This document shows, one piece after another, positions 26,501 to 35,125 of a stretch of DNA of 64,000 nt (position 1 is its first letter; each line of letters starts with the position of its first letter). Source of the stretch: an uncultured Fretibacterium sp. (lineage in GTDB: Bacteria > Synergistota > Synergistia > Synergistales > Aminobacteriaceae); assembly GCA_937911045.1 (NCBI GenBank), contig CALEPX010000003.1, positions 1 through 64,000 of the forward strand, read 5' to 3'. Under the pieces are notes generated by a model. It saw only the letters and a list, made by a program, of their open reading frames with translations. It was not told the DNA's origin and did not search any database. Position numbers and translations under genes: made by a program.

Positions 26501-29500
26501 CGTCGAAGGACAAGTCAAAATCACGGTTAAGGGTACTGGCGCATCATTCGTGAACAAGGCTCCGACCACAGCGTTCATGGCAAAAGCTGGCGGCGGTGAA
26601 GACGATATTATGGCTCTGAACGAACTTGTTTCAGCGTCATTGAAAGTTTACGGAACTGAGCCTTTGAATGTAACATTGACTGGTGCTCCGTCTGGCTGGT
26701 TTATCAGCAAAGATCCACAGATAGCGTCCGGCTTAAATAAAATTACTCCGTTAGTAATCTCTGGTGACAGCATTCCAAGCGACGTCACGAAGTACAACAT
26801 CACGGTGAACGTTTCAAACGCCGACGGAAAAGCTAGCCAGAAATTGGTAGTTCAGACCGCAAGCGCATTGACACCACCTCAGGATCAGCCGATAGTTTTG
26901 ACGAAATCGTTAGAATTTACGACCACCGGCAACAAAGCTTACTCAGCAACATATAAATTCGACGGAGCTAAATATCTCGGCGATTATGGTGCGTTTAGTG
27001 GCGATATTCCTTCCGATGGCAATTACGTATTCGCTGGAAAACCGGCTCGTGACAAAGCAGCAGGCACAGATGAACTTGACGCTACACACACGAATAAGTC
27101 ATTCAAAGTTGAGCTTGATCCAACCAAACAGACGTTGACGTTCTCAGCTGCGGCAAACGCAATCAAAGAATATCCTGCGTGGAGCGGCGGTTCATACGAT
27201 ATCGAAGTTCTCATGAGCAACGATATTCCGGGAATTGCGCTCGTACATTTCAGAGTGCCGATTAAGCTTGAGAAACCGAAATTGACTGCTCCGAAAGAAT
27301 TGAAGTTCACTGAGGGTAAAGTAAGCACTCAGAAACTTGAAGCTTCCGGAACAAGACCGATCAGCTTTGACTTCGACATTGATGCCACAGAGCTTGCGAA
27401 AATATTCTCGGATATTGGTAGTAGTACTACTGCGAACGAGAAGTTCACGAAATACCTGAGCATTGACCTGATGGCGAATGCTACTGAGATCAAGGCGGCT
27501 GAGGCGGCTGGAACTTACACACTCGGCGGAACAAGTACTCCGAAAGTCGTTGTCAAGAACCTGCCCGTTACAGTCAAAATGTACAATGACGCAACCCGTA
27601 ATGACGGCGGCGATCCTGTCACGACGACAATCAAGCTCACAATCGAAGGAACTGCTCCGAAATTCAAGAAGTCTGCTCCGAAAGATGCGTTCATCGTTGC
27701 AACTGGTGCGAGCGATCTCACGAAATTGCAGAACGCTATGGCTCAGTACTTATCGTTCGATGCGTCACCGACAGTAACGTTTGATGCAACCGGACTTCCA
27801 AGCGGTGTTGAAGTTATAAAAAGTGACGACGGCTCACCGATGTTGAGCGGAACGTTCCCGGAAACAGTAGGCAAGTACAATATCTCGTTCAAAGTTACGA
27901 ACTCGTTGGGCAATGCGTCACAGAAACTCACGGTTCAGACCGCGGCTCCAGTTACGGCTCCTGAAAATCCGTTCGAGATGAAGGTGTTGGAGCTTGGCAA
28001 GGATTACAACCAGTCCTACAAATTCACGAACGGTGCTACAGAAGTTTCAGAACCTGATACAGCTGTACGTTTACCGAGCGATTACACGAATATCGGCGGG
28101 TTCAAAGTTGCCTATGATAAGACGAAGAACACAATCACCGTTACTGCCTCAAAGACAAATGTTGCGACGTATCCTGAAGGCGGATCGTTCGACATCGAGA
28201 TCTTGATGAGCAATGACGTGAACGATGGTCCAGTCACCGGACATTTGAGAATCCCGGTCAAGGCGATCGCTCCGAAACTTGCTACGAAAGAGCTTTCCGC
28301 AAAACTCACAGCTGGCTTCAACCAAGCGAAGATTGAAATTACGGGAACATTGCCGATCAGTGTTGATTTCGGAATTGATGCTGAGGCGTTTGCGAAATTG
28401 CTTCCTGACAGTGAGGCGACAGATTCCTCTGATATGTTGTCTGCTCTCGGACTTACGTTCAATCCTACACCTGACGAAGGCGGCGCACTGCTTGAGAACG
28501 TGAACTACATCACAGTCACAAGTACACCTAGCACAGCCGTGGCGTTCAAGAAATTCCCGATCACGATCGCAATGGAGAACCCGGGCGGAACTGCAACTGC
28601 TAAACTCCCAATCACTCTTGAAGGGTCTGCTCCGAAATTCGTGGCATCTCCGAAGAACGGCACAGTTTACACGGTTAAGGCTGGTGAGAGCGATTACAGC
28701 GCACTGAACGAGATTATCTCCAACTGCTTGCAGGTATCCGGAACGAAACCGTTGACAGTAACGTTATCTGGAACTGTTCCTTCAGGCATGACTGTCACGC
28801 AGGACGAGATCACAGACTCGACAAATACCCAGTTGGTGCTTGGCGTGGCAGACGGCTCAAGCGTTCCTAATGAAGAGAAGAAGTACATCGTCACGGTCAA
28901 CGTCCAGAACAGCGAGGGTAAAGCTTCTCAGAAGCTCACAATCGAAACAGCTCAGTCGTTACCGGATAAGTATACGGATATCGATAAGCCGTACAAGACT
29001 TTGAAGGTGTTGGAAATTGGCAAGCCTTACTCCGTTTCGGATAAGTTCGCGGGCGCAACATACGCGTCTCAGGACGTCATCGAAGACAGCACGATTGAAA
29101 CTCCGATCAAAGTGACACTTGACGCAACGAAGAACACGCTCACGTTTGCAAATTCGAAGACGATCAGCAGCTACCCGACTGATGAGGACGGCGTTTTCAT
29201 TCCTAATGCTTCATATGATGTTTTGGTTCAGCTCAGCAATGACATTGAGGGCATTCTGCCTGTGTATTACAGAATCCCGATTAAGGCAAATCCTCCGAAA
29301 CTTGAAACGAAGGAAATCACAGGGAAATACGGCACTCCGTTCACGAAGACTACGACTGTTAAAGCGACCGGAACTACGCCGATTAGCATGGATTTCATCG
29401 TCGATTCGGACAAATTCAAGGCAGCGTTCCCAGAGTCGACTGCAGCGACCAACGAAGACATGCTTAAGTATCTCGGATTGAACTTCAGCAATGACATGGC

Positions 29501-32500
29501 GAAGGGTATCACCGAAGTCAGCACCGATTTGGAGACCGACGCGTCAATGGTCACGATGAAGAAATTCCCGATCACTGTCAATCTGTTAGGGCCTGGCGGT
29601 TCTTCAAGCGGCACAGTCAACTTTACGATCACTGGAACGGCACCAGAATTATCGACCACTACCGGAACTTACATGGTCAAGGCTGGCGGCGATCAGGACG
29701 ATCTCGACGCGTTGAATGAGCTTGTTTCGGCATCATTGAGAGTAGTCAAGGGCACTAAACCGTTCACAGCTACTATGAGCGGATTGGAGGGCTTGAAACT
29801 CAGCGAGGACGCACTCCCAGATGGTACAACAGCGTATCAGGCACAGTACGTGTTCGCGTTTGACGGCGTAAGCGCAATCACCGACACCGAGAAGAACAAC
29901 AACGTTGCGATCACCGTCACCAACAGTGAAGGCAAGGCTTCCAAGAAATTAACGATTGCAACAGCGAAGGCTCTGGATACCGTAATCACTTCAGAAACCG
30001 TCCCGTACGCAACGCTGAAAGCTCTCGAACTTGGCAAAGCTTACGAGCAGACAACCAAACTTGCAGCGAAAGAAGCTAAGTTAGTTCTGGTCAACGCTGG
30101 CGGCGCGACCAACACAGTTTCGGCTAAGAAACCTGCGCGTGACAAGGGTACCGAGCACTCCGAGACCAACTACAATAACAGCGACAACACTTCTCCGTTC
30201 ACGATCAAACTCGACGCGACTAAGGGTATACTCACGGTCAAGGCAACAAAGATCGATACGTATCCGGTTAGCAGCGATGCTTCATTCGACGTGTTAGTCC
30301 ACGCGAGCAACGATATTCCAGGTGTTGCGGACGTTCACATCAGAATCCCGATCAAGACCGAAAAACCGGCTCTTACCACGAAGGAATTGTCACTAGCAGA
30401 GGGTCAGGAAATTTCTGGCACGAAGGCGACGATCGCGGCGAACGGAACGAAACCGATCAGCTTTGATTTCGAGATCGCTGATGCAGATTTCTTTAAGGTG
30501 TTCCCGGCTTCTAAGGACGAGACTTTGACAACAGCTCAGAAGTTCGCAGCTCTTGGACTTGAGTTCGACACAGATGCCGACACAAACAGTGCAGCTGGCA
30601 AGTACGCGTTCGGCGGAACACCGACGGTAGTTCTGAGCAAGTTCCCGGTCACGGCTAAGATGTACAACGCAAACACCGGATTTGGCGAAGGCGCAACACC
30701 GATCAACGGCAAGTTCACAATTTCTGTGTCTGGTACAGCACCGAAGTTCGACAAAGACGCGTCCAAGTTGACGACAACGTTCTTAGTTGCGACGAATGCT
30801 GACTCTGACAATGGTCTCGATAGTCTGAACACGGCTCTTGCTGATTACTTGAAGTTCACTGGTTCACCGCAGATGACTGTTACACCTACTGGAGTTCCTG
30901 ATAACTTGAAGCTTGTTATCAACAATGACGGCAACGCTCTTGAATTTACCGGAACAGCTCCTGACACAGTGAACAAGTACAAGATTACAGCGACGATCAC
31001 GAACAGTCTGGGCAAAGCTGTGCAGAAATTCACGCTCGAAACTGGTGAGGCTGTTCCAGAACCAACAGAAGCGTTCGAATTGAAGCAGCTTGAACCGGGC
31101 AAGGATTACTCAGCAACGTTGAAGTTCACAAACGGCGCGAAGAATGTTGTACGTGAAGGAACTGTTGAACCTTCAGATTACGCTGAGGGCGGCATTGACG
31201 GCGCATTCTCGCTCAAGTACGATCCTGCGAAAACCACGCTCACGGTCACGGCGAAAGGCTCTACACTCAAGTACTACCCGGCAACCGGTGGCGGTTCGTT
31301 CGATATTCCGATCAAGATGAGCAACGACCTGAACTCAGGTGACATCGATGGACATTTGCGAATCCCGGTCAAGGCGACAGCTCCGAAACTCACGACAAAA
31401 TCAATCGAGGGCACGGCTGGTGCTGCAATAGGCAATAAGGGCCTAATCGAGGCAAGCGGAACTACTCCGATCAGCTTTGACTTAGACATTGATCTTGCGG
31501 ATTTGATCACGATATTTGCACCGATTTCGACTGACGCAGCTACGAATCTTGTGGAAGCTAACTTCCCGGGAATCGTTGAGAAATTAGAGTTCCTCGGATT
31601 AGAGGTTCAACAGGACGAAGCCAGACCTACAGAAAGTGGTTACGCGATTGGCAACAACAAGATCACGATTAGTGGAACACCGACGTATGCGTTGAGCAAG
31701 CTCCCGGTCAAGGTGAAGCTCTACAACCCGGTTACTGGCTACGATGCAAACGCGGAACCTGTTGAGACAACGATTCAGATGAACATCAAGGGCGTTGCTC
31801 CAGTGTTCAGCAATACGAGAGTTCCGGCAGCAGGCTTCAAGGTCATCACAAGTGCTACGGCTGAACAGTTGAATGCACTCAGTGCAGATATGGCTCCGTA
31901 CTTGTTACTCAGTAAGGGAACGCAGCCTTTGACACTGACAGCTACTGGACTTCCTGATGGAATGATGATTTCGCTTGATGAGACTGACGATACTCTTCTT
32001 ACGTACACGCTGGTTGGTGAGACAACACCGGAAACTGGCAAGAAGTATTCGGTCGTGGTTACGGCTCAGAATGCGGCTGGTAAGGCAACACAGAAGATCG
32101 CTCTCGAAGTTATGGATCCTGTAGTCCTTCCGAAAGAAAAACTTGAACTCGGTCCTGCGACGTATGACAAGGCGTTCAGTGGAACTCCGACGCTTGAAAA
32201 AGGCTCGAAGCCGGTTTACTGGTTCTTTGCCGGTGACGAAAATGCTCCTGAGGCAGGAACTTTCCCGAGAGGCTATGAAACGGCTGAAGATCTCGCTGGA
32301 TTCGGACTTGCGATCGACAGTACTAAGGGTTCGATCAAGGCAACGAAGATCACTCAGTACAGCCCGGATATCACGTTCTACATCATCGCTAGCAACGAAG
32401 TTTCCGTAGCAAGCCAGGAAGTCACGCTCTCGATTGGTCTTGCGAAGCCGAAGTTCTCATCAGCTCCGAAACTTCCGGAAGGAACGAAGAACGCTGCGTA

Positions 32501-33971
32501 TCAGGACTCTTCCAAGAAGAATCCTACGATTACAGCTGAAGGTTTCTGCCCGACGTTCTTGATCTCAGTTAATGACGGCAATTTCGTGTCAGACGATGTA
32601 TTTACTGATACGGACGCAATTCTTCCGGGATTGGAGTTAGCTGTCACCGAGGACGACGATGACTATGATGACATCAACAAAGGGGGGACGCCAACTGATG
32701 GCTACTTCACCAAGAACACGTTGACGATTTCCGGAACTCCGACGGACATCACGAGCGAGGACAACGCTGTTAAGGCTATAAGTTTGACTGTGAGAATTAT
32801 TGGTCCGAACTACGATCCTAATAGCGATTCGACCTACACTGACAAGACATTCAGTCTCTTGGTACGCGATCAGGCTCCGAAATTCAAAACGTCTACGTTC
32901 GATCTTGGCACGCTTGTTTCGATGGATGACGAAATGAGCGTAACGATGAATCTCATCGCTGGAACTGGCGATTACAAGTGGACAGTCACTGGTGCAGGTG
33001 CTGGAATGGAAGTTTCGTTCGATACATCTGGTGTTATAGCCTCCACGAGCGACGGTTACTCAGTCACGGTGAAAGCGTCAGATCAACCAAAGTTGAATAT
33101 CGCGACAACCGGCACGAAGAAAGCTAACGGCTCGTTAAAAGTCACTGTTGAGAACATTCGCGACTCGAAGCTCAAGACCAGCGCAACACTCAACTTCAAG
33201 ATCGGAGCAACTGCGGCTCACAAGACCCCAGACTTCGGAAGTGCTCCGAGCGACAGTTCAGCCAAACCGGAACTTGATATTTCCGAGAAACCTGAGCTTG
33301 AAGCCGAAGTTGAAGAGACGACCGAAGCCGTTGCTGAAGAAACGACGAGCGACGATGTTGAAGAACTCGACGGTGTGACGATGGGTGCTGAACGTTCAGC
33401 CGAAAGTTTGACCGACGAAGAGAAAGCTGCATTGAGCGATTACGTGATTGCGGCAGTCCTTCCGGAGTTGAGCGTTGTGCAAGACGGACAGTATGATTTC
33501 GAGGTTGACCTTGATGAGAACGTGATTGCGGGTGCGCATCTTGAGTGGTTCGCATTCCCGAGAACGGCTGCGGCAACAGAAGACGATGAGATCGTTGACT
33601 TTGCCACGAGTAAGGGTGAACCGACCGAAGTTATCCCGAGCGATCATTTCGTAATCGTTTCTCCTTGGCTGACAGCGAACGTGACATACGCTCCTGTGAT
33701 TGCGGTCAAGGCGGAAGAAGTTGCGAAGTTGGAAGCTGAGAAGGCAGCGGCAGAAGCAGAGAACCCAGCAGAGGAATCCGAAACTGAAGAGGAAGAGAAA
33801 GCTGAATCCGAGGAAGAAACTCAGGAAGAAGCCGAATCAGAATCCGAAGTTGAATCCGAAACTGAAGCTGAAGTTGAAACTGAATCTGAAACTGAGCCGG
33901 AAGTATCCGAGCCAGCACCAGAACCAGCAACAGAAGTCGTAGCCGAAACTGCTCCCGAAACAGCAGAGTAA
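23571..33971 (+). CDS. Giant secreted Ig-like repeat protein B (3466 aa)
   Basis: Tandem paralogue of the preceding giant protein with the same plan. The signal peptide starts MKRPKIFRFTLL and ends near AVAA|NP. It has an N-terminal beta-rich region, seven ~345-residue modules (~residues 410-2860), C-terminal beta domains (GFCPTFLISVNDG, NYDPNS, LVRDQAPKF), an acidic linker, the shared C-terminal domain (~3268-3380: YVIAAVLPE, HLEWFAFPR, SPWLT, YAPVIAV) and a tail rich in Glu with ESE and ETE. The tail differs from that of A in exact sequence but not in character. The start has AAGGAGG. It lacks any recognised cell-wall or outer-membrane sorting signal. Role inferred as a surface or matrix component; how it is exported past the outer membrane is unclear. 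Confidence 0.85.
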   Translation: MKRPKIFRFTLLAMLLVVAFSGGAVAANPTVLSVSAVGGGTASKPIEVGMPSDRATKYRAEVQIAGSILTQNNFDTYFSADVVGDNVTASVDNFAVCVQGPNTNKSMVTVPGTFDPDEGLIKFSKGSLSASCNIIIDVSFDLNVGGSGTYQVAALASPKSTDVSKKSTNIYYTFSVEKPTVTPTNASWTGKATEPWSRDVVAKNAYSTDVTIPDATVTTLWETYGIRTLISDEVDGSVVVRFETSKDATVNPDGVILRSTPTNGVKIAVTATNSKGTAKGNYTFATKNDKLPTAKDAFWFNGEAYLFHDGTIEPGTLVSADYLAEGVSVVNTSIDLSPDVALPITWKVTGLPTGLTGAVSTDPRLFEITGTPTKSGTFKYKLEVTNSVLKQGATIERTVTVEPLFTSYDNYVQVLNNLTTGKDYKASVKLPGATSWDISFDVDALAMATDDDGDLDTKLLPLTATYDKNKGELSINGKAANLNMYPASGSYDVIFRVSNDVTSDDAEIHYQIPVVAVAPKLTTKTITASLSTPLTAKTGKIEATGTFPISFDFDIADADLAKIFVLESSPDAADNIENLTGAEKIAEILGLTLVAEDFDNGESTTSDDGYITLAGTAKYALKDFPVTVKMYNPYTAQNGGDPVETVVKITARGSAPKFPTAAPKDPLVIAAGASEEQIADFMTKNAKYFSATGSAWMGFSAPGLPEGMSLSSDIGEEDPTTFGTTDNPWVAGITGTVPNTPETKFTINLTAQNVEGKATQKIPVIIKKAVDPSDFDSPIVLKTATHGSDYTATYKLEGVSYVSKDAVDPSDGPFTVAWDSAKSTITVKATKNDFGKAAYPEGGSFDLTIMASNDLNAGPEALVFRIPDNPVKAKLETKELSTTVTTGFTTSTGQIKASGTTPISFDFALDEDAYNAVSLDPSITTSDPLVCLSSLGLSVDIDMAKGIATITSSPDIRAALSKFPVTVKLLGPGEENYVEGQVKITVKGTGASFVNKAPTTAFMAKAGGGEDDIMALNELVSASLKVYGTEPLNVTLTGAPSGWFISKDPQIASGLNKITPLVISGDSIPSDVTKYNITVNVSNADGKASQKLVVQTASALTPPQDQPIVLTKSLEFTTTGNKAYSATYKFDGAKYLGDYGAFSGDIPSDGNYVFAGKPARDKAAGTDELDATHTNKSFKVELDPTKQTLTFSAAANAIKEYPAWSGGSYDIEVLMSNDIPGIALVHFRVPIKLEKPKLTAPKELKFTEGKVSTQKLEASGTRPISFDFDIDATELAKIFSDIGSSTTANEKFTKYLSIDLMANATEIKAAEAAGTYTLGGTSTPKVVVKNLPVTVKMYNDATRNDGGDPVTTTIKLTIEGTAPKFKKSAPKDAFIVATGASDLTKLQNAMAQYLSFDASPTVTFDATGLPSGVEVIKSDDGSPMLSGTFPETVGKYNISFKVTNSLGNASQKLTVQTAAPVTAPENPFEMKVLELGKDYNQSYKFTNGATEVSEPDTAVRLPSDYTNIGGFKVAYDKTKNTITVTASKTNVATYPEGGSFDIEILMSNDVNDGPVTGHLRIPVKAIAPKLATKELSAKLTAGFNQAKIEITGTLPISVDFGIDAEAFAKLLPDSEATDSSDMLSALGLTFNPTPDEGGALLENVNYITVTSTPSTAVAFKKFPITIAMENPGGTATAKLPITLEGSAPKFVASPKNGTVYTVKAGESDYSALNEIISNCLQVSGTKPLTVTLSGTVPSGMTVTQDEITDSTNTQLVLGVADGSSVPNEEKKYIVTVNVQNSEGKASQKLTIETAQSLPDKYTDIDKPYKTLKVLEIGKPYSVSDKFAGATYASQDVIEDSTIETPIKVTLDATKNTLTFANSKTISSYPTDEDGVFIPNASYDVLVQLSNDIEGILPVYYRIPIKANPPKLETKEITGKYGTPFTKTTTVKATGTTPISMDFIVDSDKFKAAFPESTAATNEDMLKYLGLNFSNDMAKGITEVSTDLETDASMVTMKKFPITVNLLGPGGSSSGTVNFTITGTAPELSTTTGTYMVKAGGDQDDLDALNELVSASLRVVKGTKPFTATMSGLEGLKLSEDALPDGTTAYQAQYVFAFDGVSAITDTEKNNNVAITVTNSEGKASKKLTIATAKALDTVITSETVPYATLKALELGKAYEQTTKLAAKEAKLVLVNAGGATNTVSAKKPARDKGTEHSETNYNNSDNTSPFTIKLDATKGILTVKATKIDTYPVSSDASFDVLVHASNDIPGVADVHIRIPIKTEKPALTTKELSLAEGQEISGTKATIAANGTKPISFDFEIADADFFKVFPASKDETLTTAQKFAALGLEFDTDADTNSAAGKYAFGGTPTVVLSKFPVTAKMYNANTGFGEGATPINGKFTISVSGTAPKFDKDASKLTTTFLVATNADSDNGLDSLNTALADYLKFTGSPQMTVTPTGVPDNLKLVINNDGNALEFTGTAPDTVNKYKITATITNSLGKAVQKFTLETGEAVPEPTEAFELKQLEPGKDYSATLKFTNGAKNVVREGTVEPSDYAEGGIDGAFSLKYDPAKTTLTVTAKGSTLKYYPATGGGSFDIPIKMSNDLNSGDIDGHLRIPVKATAPKLTTKSIEGTAGAAIGNKGLIEASGTTPISFDLDIDLADLITIFAPISTDAATNLVEANFPGIVEKLEFLGLEVQQDEARPTESGYAIGNNKITISGTPTYALSKLPVKVKLYNPVTGYDANAEPVETTIQMNIKGVAPVFSNTRVPAAGFKVITSATAEQLNALSADMAPYLLLSKGTQPLTLTATGLPDGMMISLDETDDTLLTYTLVGETTPETGKKYSVVVTAQNAAGKATQKIALEVMDPVVLPKEKLELGPATYDKAFSGTPTLEKGSKPVYWFFAGDENAPEAGTFPRGYETAEDLAGFGLAIDSTKGSIKATKITQYSPDITFYIIASNEVSVASQEVTLSIGLAKPKFSSAPKLPEGTKNAAYQDSSKKNPTITAEGFCPTFLISVNDGNFVSDDVFTDTDAILPGLELAVTEDDDDYDDINKGGTPTDGYFTKNTLTISGTPTDITSEDNAVKAISLTVRIIGPNYDPNSDSTYTDKTFSLLVRDQAPKFKTSTFDLGTLVSMDDEMSVTMNLIAGTGDYKWTVTGAGAGMEVSFDTSGVIASTSDGYSVTVKASDQPKLNIATTGTKKANGSLKVTVENIRDSKLKTSATLNFKIGATAAHKTPDFGSAPSDSSAKPELDISEKPELEAEVEETTEAVAEETTSDDVEELDGVTMGAERSAESLTDEEKAALSDYVIAAVLPELSVVQDGQYDFEVDLDENVIAGAHLEWFAFPRTAAATEDDEIVDFATSKGEPTEVIPSDHFVIVSPWLTANVTYAPVIAVKAEEVAKLEAEKAAAEAENPAEESETEEEEKAESEEETQEEAESESEVESETEAEVETESETEPEVSEPAPEPATEVVAETAPETAE
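24808..32144 (+). repeat. Seven ~1.0-kb coding modules of giant protein B
   Basis: The LxLGKxY element recurs near 24815, 25910, 26895, 27976, 28998, 30010 and 31078, with the incomplete C-terminal copy near 32145, at ~0.98-1.1 kb spacing. The order of the two module types is less regular than in protein A, with two adjacent modules of the GPGG/NPGG type (about 28.5 and 29.6 kb). This is consistent with gain of one module relative to the paralogue. Confidence 0.8.
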
Positions 33972-33987
33972 GCTCTGATTAATTCAC

Positions 33988-34025
33988 AAAACACTCTATC
34001 CAGAAATGGGTAGGGTGTTTTTTTT
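33988..34025 (+). terminator. Intrinsic terminator of giant gene B
   Basis: AAAACACTCTATCC (33988-34001) pairs with GGGTAGGGTGTTTT (34008-34021), with G-U pairs, around AGAAAT and runs into T residues to 34025. A strong terminator that isolates the TRAP operon. Confidence 0.8.
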
Positions 34026-34040
34026 GCGCAAAATTCCAGA

Positions 34041-34068
34041 TTGCAAGCTCGCAAGAACATGTTAAATT
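34041..34068 (+). promoter_or_regulatory. Possible sigma-70-type promoter of the TRAP operon
   Basis: TTGCAA (34041-34046) and TAAATT (34063-34068) are separated by 16 bases, directly after the terminator and ~40 bases ahead of the start codon. Similarity to consensus is only fair. Confidence 0.35.
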
Positions 34069-34108
34069 CATATCGCAAGAAATTATTATAATCAGGAGTT
34101 GATTTTTC

Positions 34109-35119
34109 ATGAAAACTTTTCGCGTAATGTTATTAGCAATTTTGGCAGTTGCGTTGTTAGTTTCGGCGTCATCGGCTGACGTTGACAAGACTGGCTGGCC
34201 CGCACAGCTGCGATTCATGGCAGGACCTCCGGGCGGAAACTGGTTTGCATTGGGAACGGCTCTGTCCGAAATGTGGACTGGAGCAGGCTTGCCGCAAACT
34301 ACAAGTTCATCTGGCGGCGGAGTTTCGAACATTCTTAACGCACACGCTCGTCGAGGAGATTTGGGATTTTCGGTCACGTCGCTTTTGGGAGCGGCTCTCA
34401 AAGGTGAAGCTGATTTCAAAGGGCGCAAAGTTGACAACGCTGTAATCATGGCGAATTTGTACACGCAGTACACGTATTTCATCATGCGCAAAGATTTCGC
34501 GGAGAAAAATAATATCAAGTCCGTTGAAGATATTATCGCGAAGAAACTGCCGATGAGATTCGCAACGTTAAAACCCGGCACAAGCTCAGAATTTATCGTG
34601 AAGGCGTTGTTCGAGAAGGGCTACGGATTCGATTACAAGTCCACGTTTCAATCATGGGGCGGAACTGTTGAGTACGCGTCTTACGAGGGCGGCGCGGATT
34701 TGTTAGCTGATAATCATCTGGATTGTTTCGCGTTCTCAGTCGGGAAAATTGCGTCAGTCGTCATGAATATCGAAAGTCAGCTTGATATAGTTCTGCTGCC
34801 GGTCGGTCAGGAAGCTCTGGACAAATTAGCCGATGCTTACGGAACTGTTACGCTAACGATTGACCCGGGAATTTACAAGTCAGTCCCTGAAGGAGCAGAA
34901 CCGGTTAAAGCTGTCGGAGATTACACTTGTATCGTAATTCGCAAAGATTTGCCCGAATCACTTGTCTACGAACTCAACAAGGCAATCTGGGAAAATAAAG
35001 CGTCACTCGTTGCGGCTGTGAAAGACATGAACGAGCTTGTACCTGAAATAGCATTGCCCGATAAAGTTCCTGCGCATGAAGGCTCGATGAAATTCTGGAA
35101 CGAACTCAACGGGAAATAA
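34109..35119 (+). CDS. TAXI-family TRAP transporter solute-binding protein
   Basis: A 336-residue exported protein with a signal peptide (MKTFRVMLLAILAVALLVSASS-AD). The mature start contains the TAXI hallmark FMAGPPGGNWFALG, followed by TSSSGGGVSNILNAHARRGDLGF. It should bind its substrate in the periplasm and pass it to the fused permease encoded seven bases downstream. Members with known ligands bind glutamate, 2-oxo acids or related carboxylates, so an organic acid is the best guess. CAGGAG precedes the ATG. There is no separate small membrane subunit. Confidence 0.92.
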   Translation: MKTFRVMLLAILAVALLVSASSADVDKTGWPAQLRFMAGPPGGNWFALGTALSEMWTGAGLPQTTSSSGGGVSNILNAHARRGDLGFSVTSLLGAALKGEADFKGRKVDNAVIMANLYTQYTYFIMRKDFAEKNNIKSVEDIIAKKLPMRFATLKPGTSSEFIVKALFEKGYGFDYKSTFQSWGGTVEYASYEGGADLLADNHLDCFAFSVGKIASVVMNIESQLDIVLLPVGQEALDKLADAYGTVTLTIDPGIYKSVPEGAEPVKAVGDYTCIVIRKDLPESLVYELNKAIWENKASLVAAVKDMNELVPEIALPDKVPAHEGSMKFWNELNGK

Positions 35120-35125
35120 ATAATC

